Assembly (NCBI GenBank): GCA_050743625.1
Contig: JBOGED010000576.1
Span: 1-46,809, forward strand
From: JBOGED01 sp050743625
GTDB taxonomy: Bacteria; Actinomycetota; Nitriliruptoria; Euzebyales; Egibacteraceae
Length of the DNA: 46,809 nt
Reading direction: 5' to 3'
Shown piece after piece: positions 1 to 9,587 of this stretch (position 1 is its first letter; every line of letters begins with the position of its first letter). The notes under the pieces are model-generated. The model was given only the letters and a program-made list of their open reading frames with translations. It had not been told where the DNA came from and did not search any database. The position numbers were made by a program, and so were the translations under genes.

Positions 1-9
1 GCGTAGGAC

Positions 10-600
10 TTACTGGAGGAGGGCCATCGCGTCGGTGAGGTCGTCGGCGGAGGGCAGTACAAGGCCCTCACCGCTACCCACCTCTTGCGAGACCTCCTGC
101 GCGGACGTGCCGTTGGAGCCGTCCTCACCCTGCACGGTCACTCGCTGTGTCGCTTCCTCTTCCGTGCCGACGACGGTCACGCTCTGACCGTTCACACCGG
201 AACGGTCCACATGCGCGTTCGGGTCTTCCGGCTCTCCCTCTGCGTCGCTCTCAGCCTCGTCGCCGCCGGCCACTACCGGAGCAACAGGCAGCGGGGCCGC
301 GAAGCTCATCATGGCAGAGCTCTCGGCGCCAGACGCTTCAGGAGTGACCTCAGGAGTCAACAAGGATTCGAGCAAGCTGCCGAGGTCTGGGGGCAGCTCC
401 ACGGTCGTACCATCGGTGCCTTCGTCGCCATCGACGGCTGTCGTCACGTCGCCCTCACCCGAAGAAGCCGCAGCCGTCCCGCCCGCGCCGCCCCCGGAGG
501 AGTCGGCCGGTGCCGCCGATGCACTGTTCGGAGCAGCACCGAAGGCGAGCGCGAGGAGCGCGAGAGAGAGCGAGGTGCTCAGCCTTCCCATCGTTTTCAT
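10..600 (-). CDS. Secreted acidic low-complexity protein of unknown function
   Basis: A 196-residue protein that I do not recognise. It starts MKTMGRLSTSLSLALLALAF, a typical Sec signal peptide (basic n-region, Leu/Ala core, likely cleavage near ASA-AP around residue 30). The mature part is almost entirely Ala, Gly, Ser, Thr, Asp and Glu with few aromatic residues, as in an extended extracellular or wall-associated protein. There is no transmembrane tail, LPXTG/LAXTG motif or cysteine pattern, so it is probably released or held non-covalently. The ATG at 600 is chosen because the signal peptide begins there; a G-rich stretch (GGGGG) about 6-10 bases upstream may serve as ribosome binding site. 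The longer upstream reading frame is arginine-rich and is a shadow of the mutase gene. Transcribed in the same direction as icmA, 95 bp downstream of its stop. Confidence 0.7.
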   Translation of the reverse strand: MKTMGRLSTSLSLALLALAFGAAPNSASAAPADSSGGGAGGTAAASSGEGDVTTAVDGDEGTDGTTVELPPDLGSLLESLLTPEVTPEASGAESSAMMSFAAPLPVAPVVAGGDEAESDAEGEPEDPNAHVDRSGVNGQSVTVVGTEEEATQRVTVQGEDGSNGTSAQEVSQEVGSGEGLVLPSADDLTDAMALLQ

Positions 601-695
601 ACCTAACCCCCGTTGAGGCGTCCAATAGGGACGATATATCACGCTCAGAGCGTAGCTCACTATTGCACGATTTGGTAGGGGTAGGATCGAATTTA

Positions 696-2345
<1,650 letters not shown>

Positions 2346-2391
2346 GGGCGGCTCCTGGATCGGCGGTGGTCTCCTCCCATGATGCCAACAG

Positions 2392-3447
2392 CTACGCGCG
2401 GCCGAGGTCGATCTCGATGGGCTCCTCGTCCTGCTCCTCGTTCGCCTCGCCTGACTCGCCTGAGTCAGTGCTCTGGTCAGTGTCCGAGGGCTCATCGATC
2501 CCGATGGAGGGCCGCGGGATCGAGTCCCCAGTCACTTCCTCCGACTCTGGAGACTCTGGAGGCTCAGGCGCATCATCCGGCAGTTCGATCGGACCGTCGC
2601 CGGTCGGCGTGGTGGTTCCAGGGGCGCCGCTGCCGGGAACGAACGTGTGCTGGCCGCCGTAGATCGTCACGGAGGTGCCGACAGGCAGGCGCCCAAACAG
2701 CCACAGCGCATCGGTACGGGACACGCGCACGCAGCCATGGCTGGCGGGGTACGCGGGCACGGAGTTCGACCCGTGGATCGCCCAGCCCTGGTAGAAGTAC
2801 ATCGGGTCGTAGAGCGTGCCGAGGTCGGCCTCTCGGACGCCGCTGATCTTCCGTTGGACAGTGAACGTCCCGACCGGCGTGAGGCTGCGGGCGATATCCC
2901 CGTCCTCCTGCTCGTAGTTCGAGCCGTTGCCCGAGCTTATGGGTAGGATCCGCGCCAGCCGGCCGCCCTCGACGTAGTACAGCACCTGCCTGTCCAGGTC
3001 GATCTCTACGCGTCGTGCCGGGCCACCACGCAGCCGCGGGCTCACCGGGTCGTCCAGCGCGGCGAGTGTCGCGGTGCCGAGAACCCCGTCCGCCCCTAGG
3101 CGATTCACCTTCTGGAAGGCCAGCACGGCACTCCGGGTCCCCCCGCCTCCACCTCCGTCGACGGGTCCTACGTAGTACTTCAGCTCGGCCAATCGCCGCT
3201 GCACGGCCGCGAGACTCTCCGCCTCGTCGGATTCCTCAGGCTCCGGAGGGGCCGATGCGCTACTGCTGGGCATCTCGACAGCAACCTCAGGCAAAGGGTC
3301 AATGCGCGCGGCGTCACGCCATGGCGCCCTCGCGAGTATCGCCGGGAAGCCATCTGATGCTTGCGGCATCAGTGCCGCGACGGCCACGCCCACACCAGAG
3401 CCAAACATCATGAGCAAGAACGCGAGAAGAATGCTGCGGCGGAACAT
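2392..3447 (-). CDS. L,D-transpeptidase (YkuD) with peptidoglycan-binding domain
   Basis: 351 residues. An N-terminal signal sequence or membrane anchor (FRRSILLAFLLMMFGSGVGV) leads to a PG_binding_1 domain at about 75-130 (VQRRLAEL, AVLAFQKVN, ADGVLGTATLAAL). A YkuD catalytic domain follows at about 145-265, with the His of WAIHGSN and the nucleophile motif SHGCVR. L,D-transpeptidases form 3-3 cross-links in peptidoglycan or attach proteins to it, outside the membrane. The last ~80 residues are Glu/Asp/Pro/Ser-rich and disordered, which is unusual for the family but common in actinobacterial wall proteins. AGGAG lies 11 bases before the ATG. It ends 46 bp before icmA on the same strand, but there is no functional link beyond the shared direction. 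Confidence 0.9.
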   Translation of the reverse strand: MFRRSILLAFLLMMFGSGVGVAVAALMPQASDGFPAILARAPWRDAARIDPLPEVAVEMPSSSASAPPEPEESDEAESLAAVQRRLAELKYYVGPVDGGGGGGTRSAVLAFQKVNRLGADGVLGTATLAALDDPVSPRLRGGPARRVEIDLDRQVLYYVEGGRLARILPISSGNGSNYEQEDGDIARSLTPVGTFTVQRKISGVREADLGTLYDPMYFYQGWAIHGSNSVPAYPASHGCVRVSRTDALWLFGRLPVGTSVTIYGGQHTFVPGSGAPGTTTPTGDGPIELPDDAPEPPESPESEEVTGDSIPRPSIGIDEPSDTDQSTDSGESGEANEEQDEEPIEIDLGRA

Positions 3448-3611
3448 GAACGCGACTGACTCCTACTAGACCTGCGAGCCTCGACCTGCGGGATCTCCCC
3501 TTGCGCGAAAGCCTGCCGGATCGTATGGGGGATATGCCAGGAAGCGAACCCGCGAATGGGCAACAAAAGGTTGGTACCGGTCATGACAGTGGCCATTGCC
3601 TGGCCAATAGG

Positions 3612-4565
3612 TCAGGGCACGAGCGGTTGAGAATGCTCTAGCTCTGCGAGGAGCCGGTCGGCGGCGGTGTAGGGATCAATCTCCCGCTCGGCGACCTGGA
3701 GGGCGAGCTCGTCGACGAGATCGCCCTCCCCTATCGCCCCGACCCGCTCCCGCACGTGCTCCAGCACGATCTCGCGGAGGGCGAACCGAGCGCGCTCGCG
3801 GCGCCGCACGGCCAGCTGCTCAGACTCTTCCAACCATGTGTGGTGCTCATCGATGCCGCCGACCAGCTCGGCGATCCCCTCGCCGGTGGAGGCGACGGTG
3901 CGATGGATGGCGGCGCGCCGCTGCCCAAGCCTCTGCATATCTCGTAGCTCTTGCACAGTGCGGTGGGCACCGTCCCGATCTGCCTTATTGACGCAGAAGA
4001 CGTCCGCGATCTCCAGAATCCCCGCCTTGGCGGCCTGGATGGCGTCGCCCATCCCTGGCGCGAGCACCACGACGGTCGTGTCCGCGATCGAGGCGATCTC
4101 GACCTCGGCTTGGCCCACCCCGACGGTTTCGACGACGACGACGTCGTAACCGGCCGCGTCCAGGATGAGCATGCCCTGCCCCGTCGCCCAGGACAGCCCG
4201 CCGAGGTGTCCACGACTCGCCATCGACCGGACGAACACGCCTTCGTCCAACACGTGCTCTTGCATCCGGACGCGATCACCAAGCAATGCGCCACCCGAGA
4301 ACGGCGACGTCGGGTCGACCGCGAGCACCGCCACCGTGCGACCCTGCTTGCGCCACTCGGTGATCAGCACGCTGACCAGCGTCGACTTGCCGACGCCCGG
4401 CGATCCTGTGATGCCCACCAGCTGCGCTGATCCCGTGTGCGGATGGAGCAGCCGGACAACCTCACGCAAGCGCTTGCGTGACCCGTCCTCGACACGCGTG
4501 ATGAGCCGCGCCAACGCGCGCCGCTCCCCCGCCAGAAGGCGCTCGACGAGCTCTGAGGAGTCCAT
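3612..4565 (-). CDS. meaB: MeaB/ArgK-type GTPase, chaperone of B12-dependent acyl-CoA mutases
   Basis: 317 residues, the usual family length. Visible motifs: P-loop GITGSPGVGKSTL, AVDPTSPFSGGALLGDRVRM (switch region), FVRSMASRGHLGGLS, ETVGVGQAEVEI (G3-like), the base-recognition motif NKAD, and a C-terminal helical dimerisation region. MeaB proteins load adenosylcobalamin into methylmalonyl-CoA and related mutases and protect them from inactivation. Here the likely client is the icmA product encoded about 1.3 kb downstream. The start ATG (MDSSELVERLLAGERRALAR) is chosen because the family begins just before the helix preceding the P-loop; the longer frame overlaps the HAD gene and is arginine-rich. 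The gene follows the HAD gene by 31 bp and is probably in its operon. No strong Shine-Dalgarno sequence is seen. Confidence 0.93.
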   Translation of the reverse strand: MDSSELVERLLAGERRALARLITRVEDGSRKRLREVVRLLHPHTGSAQLVGITGSPGVGKSTLVSVLITEWRKQGRTVAVLAVDPTSPFSGGALLGDRVRMQEHVLDEGVFVRSMASRGHLGGLSWATGQGMLILDAAGYDVVVVETVGVGQAEVEIASIADTTVVVLAPGMGDAIQAAKAGILEIADVFCVNKADRDGAHRTVQELRDMQRLGQRRAAIHRTVASTGEGIAELVGGIDEHHTWLEESEQLAVRRRERARFALREIVLEHVRERVGAIGEGDLVDELALQVAEREIDPYTAADRLLAELEHSQPLVP

Positions 4566-4596
4566 GTGGCGGCAGGGTACTGGCTCTCGCCTTCCG

Positions 4597-5298
4597 TCAG
4601 GGAGCACCGAGGACGGCGTCAGCGAACTCGGTGAGCGTGCGCACCATCCTGGGATGGTCCGAGACGTGCAGGCCAGGGTGGTCGATGACCCAAGAGACGA
4701 GCCCCGCGGCATCGGCCGCCGCCGCGTCATAGGCGACGGTGTCACCGAGATACCAGGCCTCGTGCGGTTGAAGGCCAAGCGGGCCGAGCGCATACGCGAA
4801 GATCGCCGGATCCGGCTTCTGCACACCGACGACGGTCGAGTCGACGATCACCTCGAGGAGCGTGGCCAACCCCGCGCTCTCCAGCGCCGAGGCGATCCTG
4901 CCGTCCGCGTTGCTCACGACGCCGATCTTGATCCCCGCCTCCCGCAGCCGCGTCAAGCACTCGACGGCTCCGGGCAGCGGATCTTCCCACAGGTGCCGCT
5001 CGTCGTCGGCCTCCTCCCACGCAGCTGCCATCACCTCCGCCGGAACGTCGCAGCCCTCCGCGAGCCGATCCAGCCACCGCGACCACCAGCTCGCGGCATC
5101 ACCGGCGCCGGGAGCGAACTCGTCCTCTAGCAGTACGAGAGTCCGCCAGAAGGCGTCCGGAAGGTCCCGCGGATCGGCTCCCCGTCGCCGTACGGCCGTC
5201 GCGAGCCGGTCAGCGTGCACTTGGACCAAGGTCCCGCCCGCGTCGAAGAGGACGCCTGTGGGTCGCTCCTTGGGACGTCCCTTGGGCGGGCACGTCAC
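4597..5298 (-). CDS. HAD-family hydrolase
   Basis: 233 residues with the haloacid-dehalogenase signature: motif I FDAGGTLV near residue 15, motif II VVSNADG, motif III Lys in VQKPDPAIF, and motif IV YLGDTVAYDAAAA. The fold suggests a small phosphatase with an alpha-helical cap between motifs I and II; the substrate cannot be told from sequence. Motif I has Gly where phosphatases often carry the general acid Asp (DxG rather than DxD), as in the REG-2-like branch. The start chosen is GTG 5298, which overlaps the thiolase stop (GTGA), implying translational coupling. The earlier candidate start lies deep in the thiolase gene and would add an arginine-rich leader. It lies between atoB and meaB, so a house-cleaning role in acyl-CoA metabolism is possible but not shown. 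Confidence 0.85.
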   Translation of the reverse strand: MTCPPKGRPKERPTGVLFDAGGTLVQVHADRLATAVRRRGADPRDLPDAFWRTLVLLEDEFAPGAGDAASWWSRWLDRLAEGCDVPAEVMAAAWEEADDERHLWEDPLPGAVECLTRLREAGIKIGVVSNADGRIASALESAGLATLLEVIVDSTVVGVQKPDPAIFAYALGPLGLQPHEAWYLGDTVAYDAAAADAAGLVSWVIDHPGLHVSDHPRMVRTLTEFADAVLGAP

Positions 5299-6476
5299 AG
5301 CGTCTCGACGACCAGGCAGTAACCCTGCCCGCCACCGCCGCACAACGCGGACGCGCCGACACCCCCACCCCGGTTGCGGAGCTCGTGAATGATCCCCTCG
5401 GTGATCCTCGCGCCGCTGGCGCCGATCGGATGGCCGAGCGCCACGCCGCCACCGTTGACGTTGACCTTCTCCCTGTCGACGCCGAGCAGGTTGGTCGAAT
5501 GGAGCGCGACGCCGGCGAACGCCTCGTTGATCTCGTAGAGATCGAAGGTCTTCGGGTCTTGCCCGATCCGCTGTGCGGCTTGCCGGATCGCTTCGGCGGG
5601 TTGATGGTGCAGCGACGGGTCAGGGCCCGAGACCGTGCCGAACGAGATCACGCGAGCCAGGGGCTGCAGGCCGAGCTCTTCGGCCTTGGGGCGGCTGGTG
5701 AGCACGAGCGCCGCGGCGCCGTCAGAGATCTGGGCGGCATTCCCGGCGGTCGTCGTGCCTTCCTTCGCGAACGCCGGCCTCAGCTTGCCCAGAGATTCGA
5801 CGCTCGCGCCCGGTCGCATGCCCTCGTCCTGCTCGACGACGACGGGGTTACCCCTGCGCTGCGGCACCTCGACGCTGACGACCTCGCCCGTGTAGCGGCC
5901 GTCCTTCCACGCATTGACGGCCCGCTCATGCGACATCGCCGCCCACTCGTCCTGGGCCTGCCGGCTAAGGCCGTACTTCCCGGCCATCCGATCGTTTCCC
6001 GAGCCCATGTGCTCGTTGTCGTACGCGTCCCATAGGCCGTCGTGGATCATCGAGTCCTCGACCGCGCCATCGCCCATCCGATAGCCGTTCCGCGCCTTTG
6101 GCAGCAGGTACGGCGCGTTCGACATCGACTCCATCCCTCCGGCGACGACGACGTCGTAGTCGCCGAGACGGATGTATTGGTCCGCGAGGTGCACCGCGTT
6201 CATGCCTGACAGGCACACCATGTTCACGGTCAGTGCCGGGCTCTCCATTGGGATCCCGGCCTTCCGTGCGGCTTGCCGCGCGGTCGCTTGGCCTTGGCCT
6301 GCTTGCAGGACATGACCCATGACCGTGAAGTCGACCTGGTCCGGCGCCACCCCCGCCTGCTCGAGCGCCGCCGTGATCGCCCGACCGCCCAGGTCCATGG
6401 CCGATAGCGGCGACAACCCGCCACCGAACTTCCCAATCGGGGTCCGCGCGTATCCAACGATGACGGCCTCGTTCAT
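5295..6476 (-). CDS. atoB: Acetyl-CoA C-acetyltransferase (thiolase)
   Basis: 393 residues, the standard thiolase length. It has the active-site Cys in NMVCLSGMNAV (about residue 88), the NEAFAG motif, GHPIGASGARI with the catalytic His, and the C-terminal CGGGGQG with the second Cys. It condenses two acetyl-CoA to acetoacetyl-CoA or cleaves 3-ketoacyl-CoA. AAGGAG lies about 7 bases before the ATG. It heads a minus-strand group with the HAD gene (GTGA overlap) and meaB, and is divergent from the epimerase gene. Together with the dehydrogenase at 11.9-13.6 kb and the mutase at 0.7-2.3 kb this makes a short-chain acyl-CoA gene neighbourhood. Biosynthetic and degradative thiolases cannot be separated with certainty from these motifs. 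Confidence 0.95.
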   Translation of the reverse strand: MNEAVIVGYARTPIGKFGGGLSPLSAMDLGGRAITAALEQAGVAPDQVDFTVMGHVLQAGQGQATARQAARKAGIPMESPALTVNMVCLSGMNAVHLADQYIRLGDYDVVVAGGMESMSNAPYLLPKARNGYRMGDGAVEDSMIHDGLWDAYDNEHMGSGNDRMAGKYGLSRQAQDEWAAMSHERAVNAWKDGRYTGEVVSVEVPQRRGNPVVVEQDEGMRPGASVESLGKLRPAFAKEGTTTAGNAAQISDGAAALVLTSRPKAEELGLQPLARVISFGTVSGPDPSLHHQPAEAIRQAAQRIGQDPKTFDLYEINEAFAGVALHSTNLLGVDREKVNVNGGGVALGHPIGASGARITEGIIHELRNRGGGVGASALCGGGGQGYCLVVETL

Positions 6477-6680
6477 GGCTTCTCCTTGCTTCTCCTACCC
6501 TTACGGCGGGTATGCGTGGGGACCCTCCATCATTCCACGCGCGTGGCCATGTTCACCCCCGATGACCCTGCTCTTACCCGCGTCGTTTCCGTTCGATGCC
6601 ACCTCAGAGGGACCATCCGGTAGCGGTTAAGCAGTCGATAAGCGGTCAAAGTGTTACATTCCGGCCACGGATGGCTTAGA

Positions 6681-6708
6681 CCGCGTTGCTCGCAAGCCGC
6701 GTTGCTCG
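6681..6708. repeat. 12-bp tandem direct repeat in divergent promoter region
   Basis: CCGCGTTGCTCG occurs at 6681-6692 and exactly again at 6697-6708, 16 bp apart start to start. It lies in the 311-bp gap between the divergent thiolase and epimerase genes. Direct repeats at such spacing can be activator or repressor sites; the regulator is unknown. The rest of the gap (6477-6787) holds one hairpin (6732-6755) and no convincing ORF. Confidence 0.5.
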
Positions 6709-6731
6709 GCAAAGTGTGTGATCCCGGGGCA

Positions 6732-6755
6732 GGGGCTGGCCGCATGGCCAGCCCC
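6732..6755. other. Perfect 10-bp stem-loop in the epimerase leader
   Basis: GGGGCTGGCC, loop GCAT, GGCCAGCCCC: a 24-bp perfect inverted repeat ending 32 bp before the epimerase start. No T-run follows on either strand, so it is not a standard intrinsic terminator. It may be an operator or a 5' UTR hairpin. Confidence 0.55.
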
Positions 6756-6787
6756 TCATACACTTCTGCTGGAAAGCAAGGTGGCGT

Positions 6788-7210
6788 ATGAGGTTGCAAC
6801 GCATTGATCACGTCGGCTACGCGGTCGAAGACCTCGAAGAGGCCATCCGCTACCACCAGCGTCTCTATGGCGCCGAGGTCGCGCACCGCGAGGAGATGGA
6901 GCGGGATGGGGTGCGGGAGGCGCTGCTCGCGATCGGCCCCAGCTTCATCCAGCTGCTCGAGCCAACCCGGCCTGACTCTCCCGTCGGCCGCTTCCTGGAA
7001 CGCAACGGCCCGGGTGTCCATCACATCGGCTACGGCGTCGCTGACGTCGCGACCGCCTTAGCCGACCTGTCCGACCTCGGCGTCCGCCTCGTCGACGAGC
7101 ACCCGCGGCGCGGCTCCCGGGGATGCACCGTCGCGTTCCTGCATCCCAAGGGTGCGATGGGCGTCCTCATCGAACTCGTCGAGGACCCAGCCCTGCGGCG
7201 TGAGGACTGA
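6788..7210 (+). CDS. mce: Methylmalonyl-CoA epimerase
   Basis: 140 residues of the vicinal-oxygen-chelate fold with its two half-modules. Likely metal ligands are His8 (RIDHVGYAV), Gln in SFIQLLEP, His in GVHHIGYGV, and Glu in VLIELVED; this is the His/Gln/His/Glu set of Propionibacterium and human epimerase. It interconverts (2R)- and (2S)-methylmalonyl-CoA and so links propionyl-CoA carboxylation to a methylmalonyl-CoA mutase. A true mutase of that type is not encoded here, since the window's mutase carries the isobutyryl-CoA residues; presumably it lies elsewhere. An AAGGTGG sequence lies a few bases before the ATG. It is divergent from atoB and followed by a strong bidirectional hairpin. 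Confidence 0.93.
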   Translation: MRLQRIDHVGYAVEDLEEAIRYHQRLYGAEVAHREEMERDGVREALLAIGPSFIQLLEPTRPDSPVGRFLERNGPGVHHIGYGVADVATALADLSDLGVRLVDEHPRRGSRGCTVAFLHPKGAMGVLIELVEDPALRRED

Positions 7211-7222
7211 TCCGCAATAAAA

Positions 7223-7254
7223 CTCCCCCCGAGACCCTTGGGTCTCGGGGGGAG
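7223..7254 (-). terminator. Strong intrinsic terminator shared by convergent genes
   Basis: A perfect 15-bp stem (CTCCCCCCGAGACCC pairing with GGGTCTCGGGGGGAG) around TT. On the minus strand it is followed by GTTTTATTG, a U-tract, so it is a classic terminator for the surface-protein gene. On the plus strand the following sequence is less U-rich but it probably also stops epimerase transcription. Confidence 0.9.
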
Positions 7255-7274
7255 CGTGTGTCTTGCTGCGACCG

Positions 7275-8723
7275 CTAGCGGGCGGTTAGGGAGCTGCGCC
7301 GGTCGAACCGGCGAGCGGCTCCGACGAGTCCGGCGCCCAGGATCAGGGCCACCAGCGCGACGAGCGCCAGCGGGACACTCGCCCGGCCAGTCTCGGCCAA
7401 GGCGTCCTTCTTGCCGTCACCCTTGCCGTTGCCGTCACCCTTGCCGTCGTCCTTGGCGCCGTCACCCTTGCCGTCGTCGCCCTTGTCGACAGGCTTGTCG
7501 ACCTTGTCGCCGGGCTTGTCGGGCTTGTCGGGCTTGCCGACGCCAGCGGTAACCGCGCCGCCACCGTGGCCGCCGCGAGCGGTGTTGCTCCCGACGTCGT
7601 CACAGGGGGTCGTCACGATGATGTTGAGGGCGCAGATACCGATGCTGACACCGATGCCACCATCGCCACCATCGCCACCTACCGCGACCGAGCTGTCGTC
7701 ACCGACTCCGTCGACGACGCCCTTGCCACCGTCACCACCGCGTGCCGTATCGCTGCCAACGTCGTTACAGACGAGCGGGCTCAGGATACCGATGGCACAG
7801 ACACCGACACCGAGGCCGATGCCACCGTCGCCACCGTCGCCACCGAGCGAAACGCCTGCGCCGTCGCCGCTGCCTCCAACGACCTTGCCGAGGCCACCAT
7901 CGCCACCGAGACCGTTGTTGCTTCCGACATCGTCACAGGTAATCGGGGCGAGGATGCCGATGGCACAGACACCGACACCGATCGCGATGGGACCACCATC
8001 GCCAGCGTCGCCGCCAGCACCAACACCGGTACCTTTACCGGTACCACCGATGGCCTCTGCACGGCCACCGTCGCCGCCCTTGCCGTTGTTACTACCAACG
8101 TCGTCACACGTGACCGGGGCGAGGATGCCGATGGCACAGACACCGACACCGATGCCAATGAGGCCACCGTCGCCACCGTCGCCACCGAGCCCGACCGCGT
8201 GGCCCTTACCATCCCTGGCCGTCGCCGAGCCGCCTTCGCCGCCGATGCCGTTGTTGGCGCCGACGAGGTCACACGCCGCGATCAAGCAGACACCGATACC
8301 AAGAGAGAGCAGGCTGGCACCGTCGCCGCCGTCGCCGCCGACGGCAACGCTACTGCCGTCGATCGCGATCTCGCCATCGTCACCGAAGACATCCGGGGTG
8401 GCGTTGATGCACATGCGCAACAGGCAGCCGCCCGCCGCGAGGAACTGGCCCTGGGGCTCGCCGTCGTCCTCGTCGTTGTCGTCGTCCACCGCCTCGTCAG
8501 CATTAGGTTCGAGCTTGTCGAGCTCTCCGACGAGAGGCTCCAGGGGACCGGTCTGAATGCTGGGCGTCCCATTGTCAAGTGAGATGCCGGCCTCGTCCGC
8601 GTTGGCCGCCGGTAGCAGACCAGCCAGCAAAAGCAGGAGCGTGCCGAATGCGGGGAAGGCACCCCGAAGAAACACGCGAGGAGCGGTAGCACGGGCTCGC
8701 CGCTCCGAAGGGGCAATTTCCAT
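7275..8723 (-). CDS. Sortase-anchored surface protein with Gly/Asp-rich two-cysteine repeats
   Basis: 482 residues, no recognised family. The order is: basic leader and signal peptide (to about ANADEAG, residue 45); an acidic spacer; then five repeats of about 55 residues. Each repeat has GGDGGDGG, a hydrophobic segment with two Cys 8-11 apart (as in GVCAIGILAPVTCDDVGSNN), and a Gly-rich linker; the outer repeats are the most diverged. A Lys/Asp/Gly/Pro-rich wall-spanning region follows, then LAETG, a hydrophobic helix and a basic tail (RRFDRR). LAXTG is the signal for class E sortases in Actinobacteria, so the protein is probably covalently attached to peptidoglycan. The paired Cys probably form one disulfide per repeat. 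GGAGG lies 4 bases before the ATG. The hydrophobic Cys segment is loosely reminiscent of chaplins but is not a clear match. Confidence 0.85.
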   Translation of the reverse strand: MEIAPSERRARATAPRVFLRGAFPAFGTLLLLLAGLLPAANADEAGISLDNGTPSIQTGPLEPLVGELDKLEPNADEAVDDDNDEDDGEPQGQFLAAGGCLLRMCINATPDVFGDDGEIAIDGSSVAVGGDGGDGASLLSLGIGVCLIAACDLVGANNGIGGEGGSATARDGKGHAVGLGGDGGDGGLIGIGVGVCAIGILAPVTCDDVGSNNGKGGDGGRAEAIGGTGKGTGVGAGGDAGDGGPIAIGVGVCAIGILAPITCDDVGSNNGLGGDGGLGKVVGGSGDGAGVSLGGDGGDGGIGLGVGVCAIGILSPLVCNDVGSDTARGGDGGKGVVDGVGDDSSVAVGGDGGDGGIGVSIGICALNIIVTTPCDDVGSNTARGGHGGGAVTAGVGKPDKPDKPGDKVDKPVDKGDDGKGDGAKDDGKGDGNGKGDGKKDALAETGRASVPLALVALVALILGAGLVGAARRFDRRSSLTAR

Positions 8724-9185
8724 GAAACCTCCAGTGGGGGGCCCCGAAGGATGATGAGTCCCGCGGAGCTTTTGGCGGAACCCAGGCTTGTCGTTCTCCG
8801 GGTGTTTACCACCCGGCTCGGGCTAGTCGCAACGACCTAGTCGATATAGATCGTGGCAAAGATCCCGGTCAGAAGGTTACCAAATCGCCCGCAAAATCCA
8901 GTTTCATTCCTGGTCAGACGTCGTGATCGCAAGTCGCCGACGCCAACTTCTCGCCTTCGTCCGCCGCGCGGACTACTCCCCGACCCGAATCTCCCCTGTC
9001 CCTATTGCCCAATTGGACAGGATTCACAGAACCCCTCTTGCGCAGCCAATTCACGGGTTGGCCCCCCTGGGGGACGACTAATGTCCCCGAGGAGGCGGTG
9101 AACATCAAGGACGAGTGCGGGAGACGCGCGAAGGATCGGGGCTTCTATGCGGATCCACTCCGCGAGTCCACGTACACTCGGCAGG
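8724..9185. other. Divergent intergenic region with structured leader
   Basis: 462 bp between the surface-protein gene (minus) and the small conserved gene (plus), with no convincing coding sequence. On the minus strand the leader holds a 7-bp hairpin at 8798-8816 (CCGGGTG, loop, CACCCGG) followed by a purine-rich segment and GGAG/CTCC pairing near 8766-8800. Near 8995-9022 there is an inverted repeat CCTGTCC/GGACAGG. I could not match these to a known riboswitch. The promoters of both genes must lie here. Confidence 0.5.
8798..8816 (-). promoter_or_regulatory. Hairpin in the 5' leader of the surface-protein gene
   Basis: CCGGGTG and CACCCGG pair around a 5-base loop (GTAAA on the minus strand), 75-93 bases before the ATG. 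It is a perfect 7-bp stem, suggestive of a structured leader or an operator. No riboswitch class was recognised. Confidence 0.4.
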
Positions 9186-9557
9186 GTGAGGTTCTTCGAC
9201 CGTTTCAGGCGTCGGCGACGCGGGCCGGCCGTGTCGGGTGCCTCGGCCCAGACATTCGCTGAACTCGAGGGGTTCCTAAAGACGCGCGAGGGCATCGAGG
9301 CGTACCTCGAGCCGCCCACAGCGGTCTACGCGACGACGCTGTGCTTGGTCGCCGCCGACGGAGAGTTCCTCCGCCGGCCGGTCAAGGACGAGCGCCAAGC
9401 CCACACGCTCTGCAGCGAACACCATATCCCGCTGTATGACGCGCGGAAGGTTGGCTATCCAAAGCGCATGCGCGATTACCAACGGGGAACGCGCCAGCGG
9501 CGCGTCAGCCTTGAGGATCTCCCACCCCTTGACATCTCCGAGGACCAGGACGACTAA
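9186..9557 (+). CDS. Conserved actinobacterial hypothetical protein
   Basis: 123 residues from the GTG at 9186 (136 from an ATG at 9147, in frame). A basic N-terminus (RFFDRFRRRRR) leads to a compact domain with VYATTLCLVAADGEF, RRPVKDERQAHTLCSEHHIP, LYDARKVGYPKRMRDY and an acidic tail. I recall similar small proteins (xxVEPxTxVxxTTLxLVAxDGE..GYPxRMR) across Actinomycetota, but no function. There is no signal peptide, membrane segment or complete metal-binding motif (two Cys, two adjacent His). The start is uncertain: the GTG form begins with the basic cluster and has only a weak AGG upstream, while the ATG has AAGGA 11 bases upstream. It is a single-gene unit, divergent from the surface protein and convergent with the cyclophilin gene. 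Confidence 0.65.
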   Translation: MRFFDRFRRRRRGPAVSGASAQTFAELEGFLKTREGIEAYLEPPTAVYATTLCLVAADGEFLRRPVKDERQAHTLCSEHHIPLYDARKVGYPKRMRDYQRGTRQRRVSLEDLPPLDISEDQDD

Positions 9558-9587
9558 GCGCCGCGCGTAGGCGCTTGGGCTCCCGTG

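Noticed and set aside
3408..3596. 62-residue minus-strand frame before the L,D-transpeptidase
   Set aside because: It overlaps the transpeptidase start, has no motif and no ribosome binding site.
4590..4607. 18-bp exact repeat CCTTCCGTCAGGGAGCAC, again at 25978-25995
   Set aside because: Only two copies, at the 3' end of the HAD gene and at the 3' end of rpiB; it has no internal symmetry and no flanking similarity. Possibly a chance or a shared short motif, so not called a repeat element.
6530..7024. 164-residue minus-strand open frame opposite the epimerase
   Set aside because: Its coding part is the antisense of the epimerase gene, has no family motif and no ribosome binding site.
7223..7254. 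Membership in the mobile palindrome set
   Set aside because: It has a U-tract on the minus strand and lies exactly between convergent gene ends, so it is an ordinary intrinsic terminator.
7411..8582. Long plus-strand frames antisense to the surface protein (Pro/Ser- and Thr/Asp-repeat proteins)
   Set aside because: They are mirror products of the GGDGG-encoding repeats; the minus-strand protein has a signal peptide, sorting signal, ribosome binding site and terminator.
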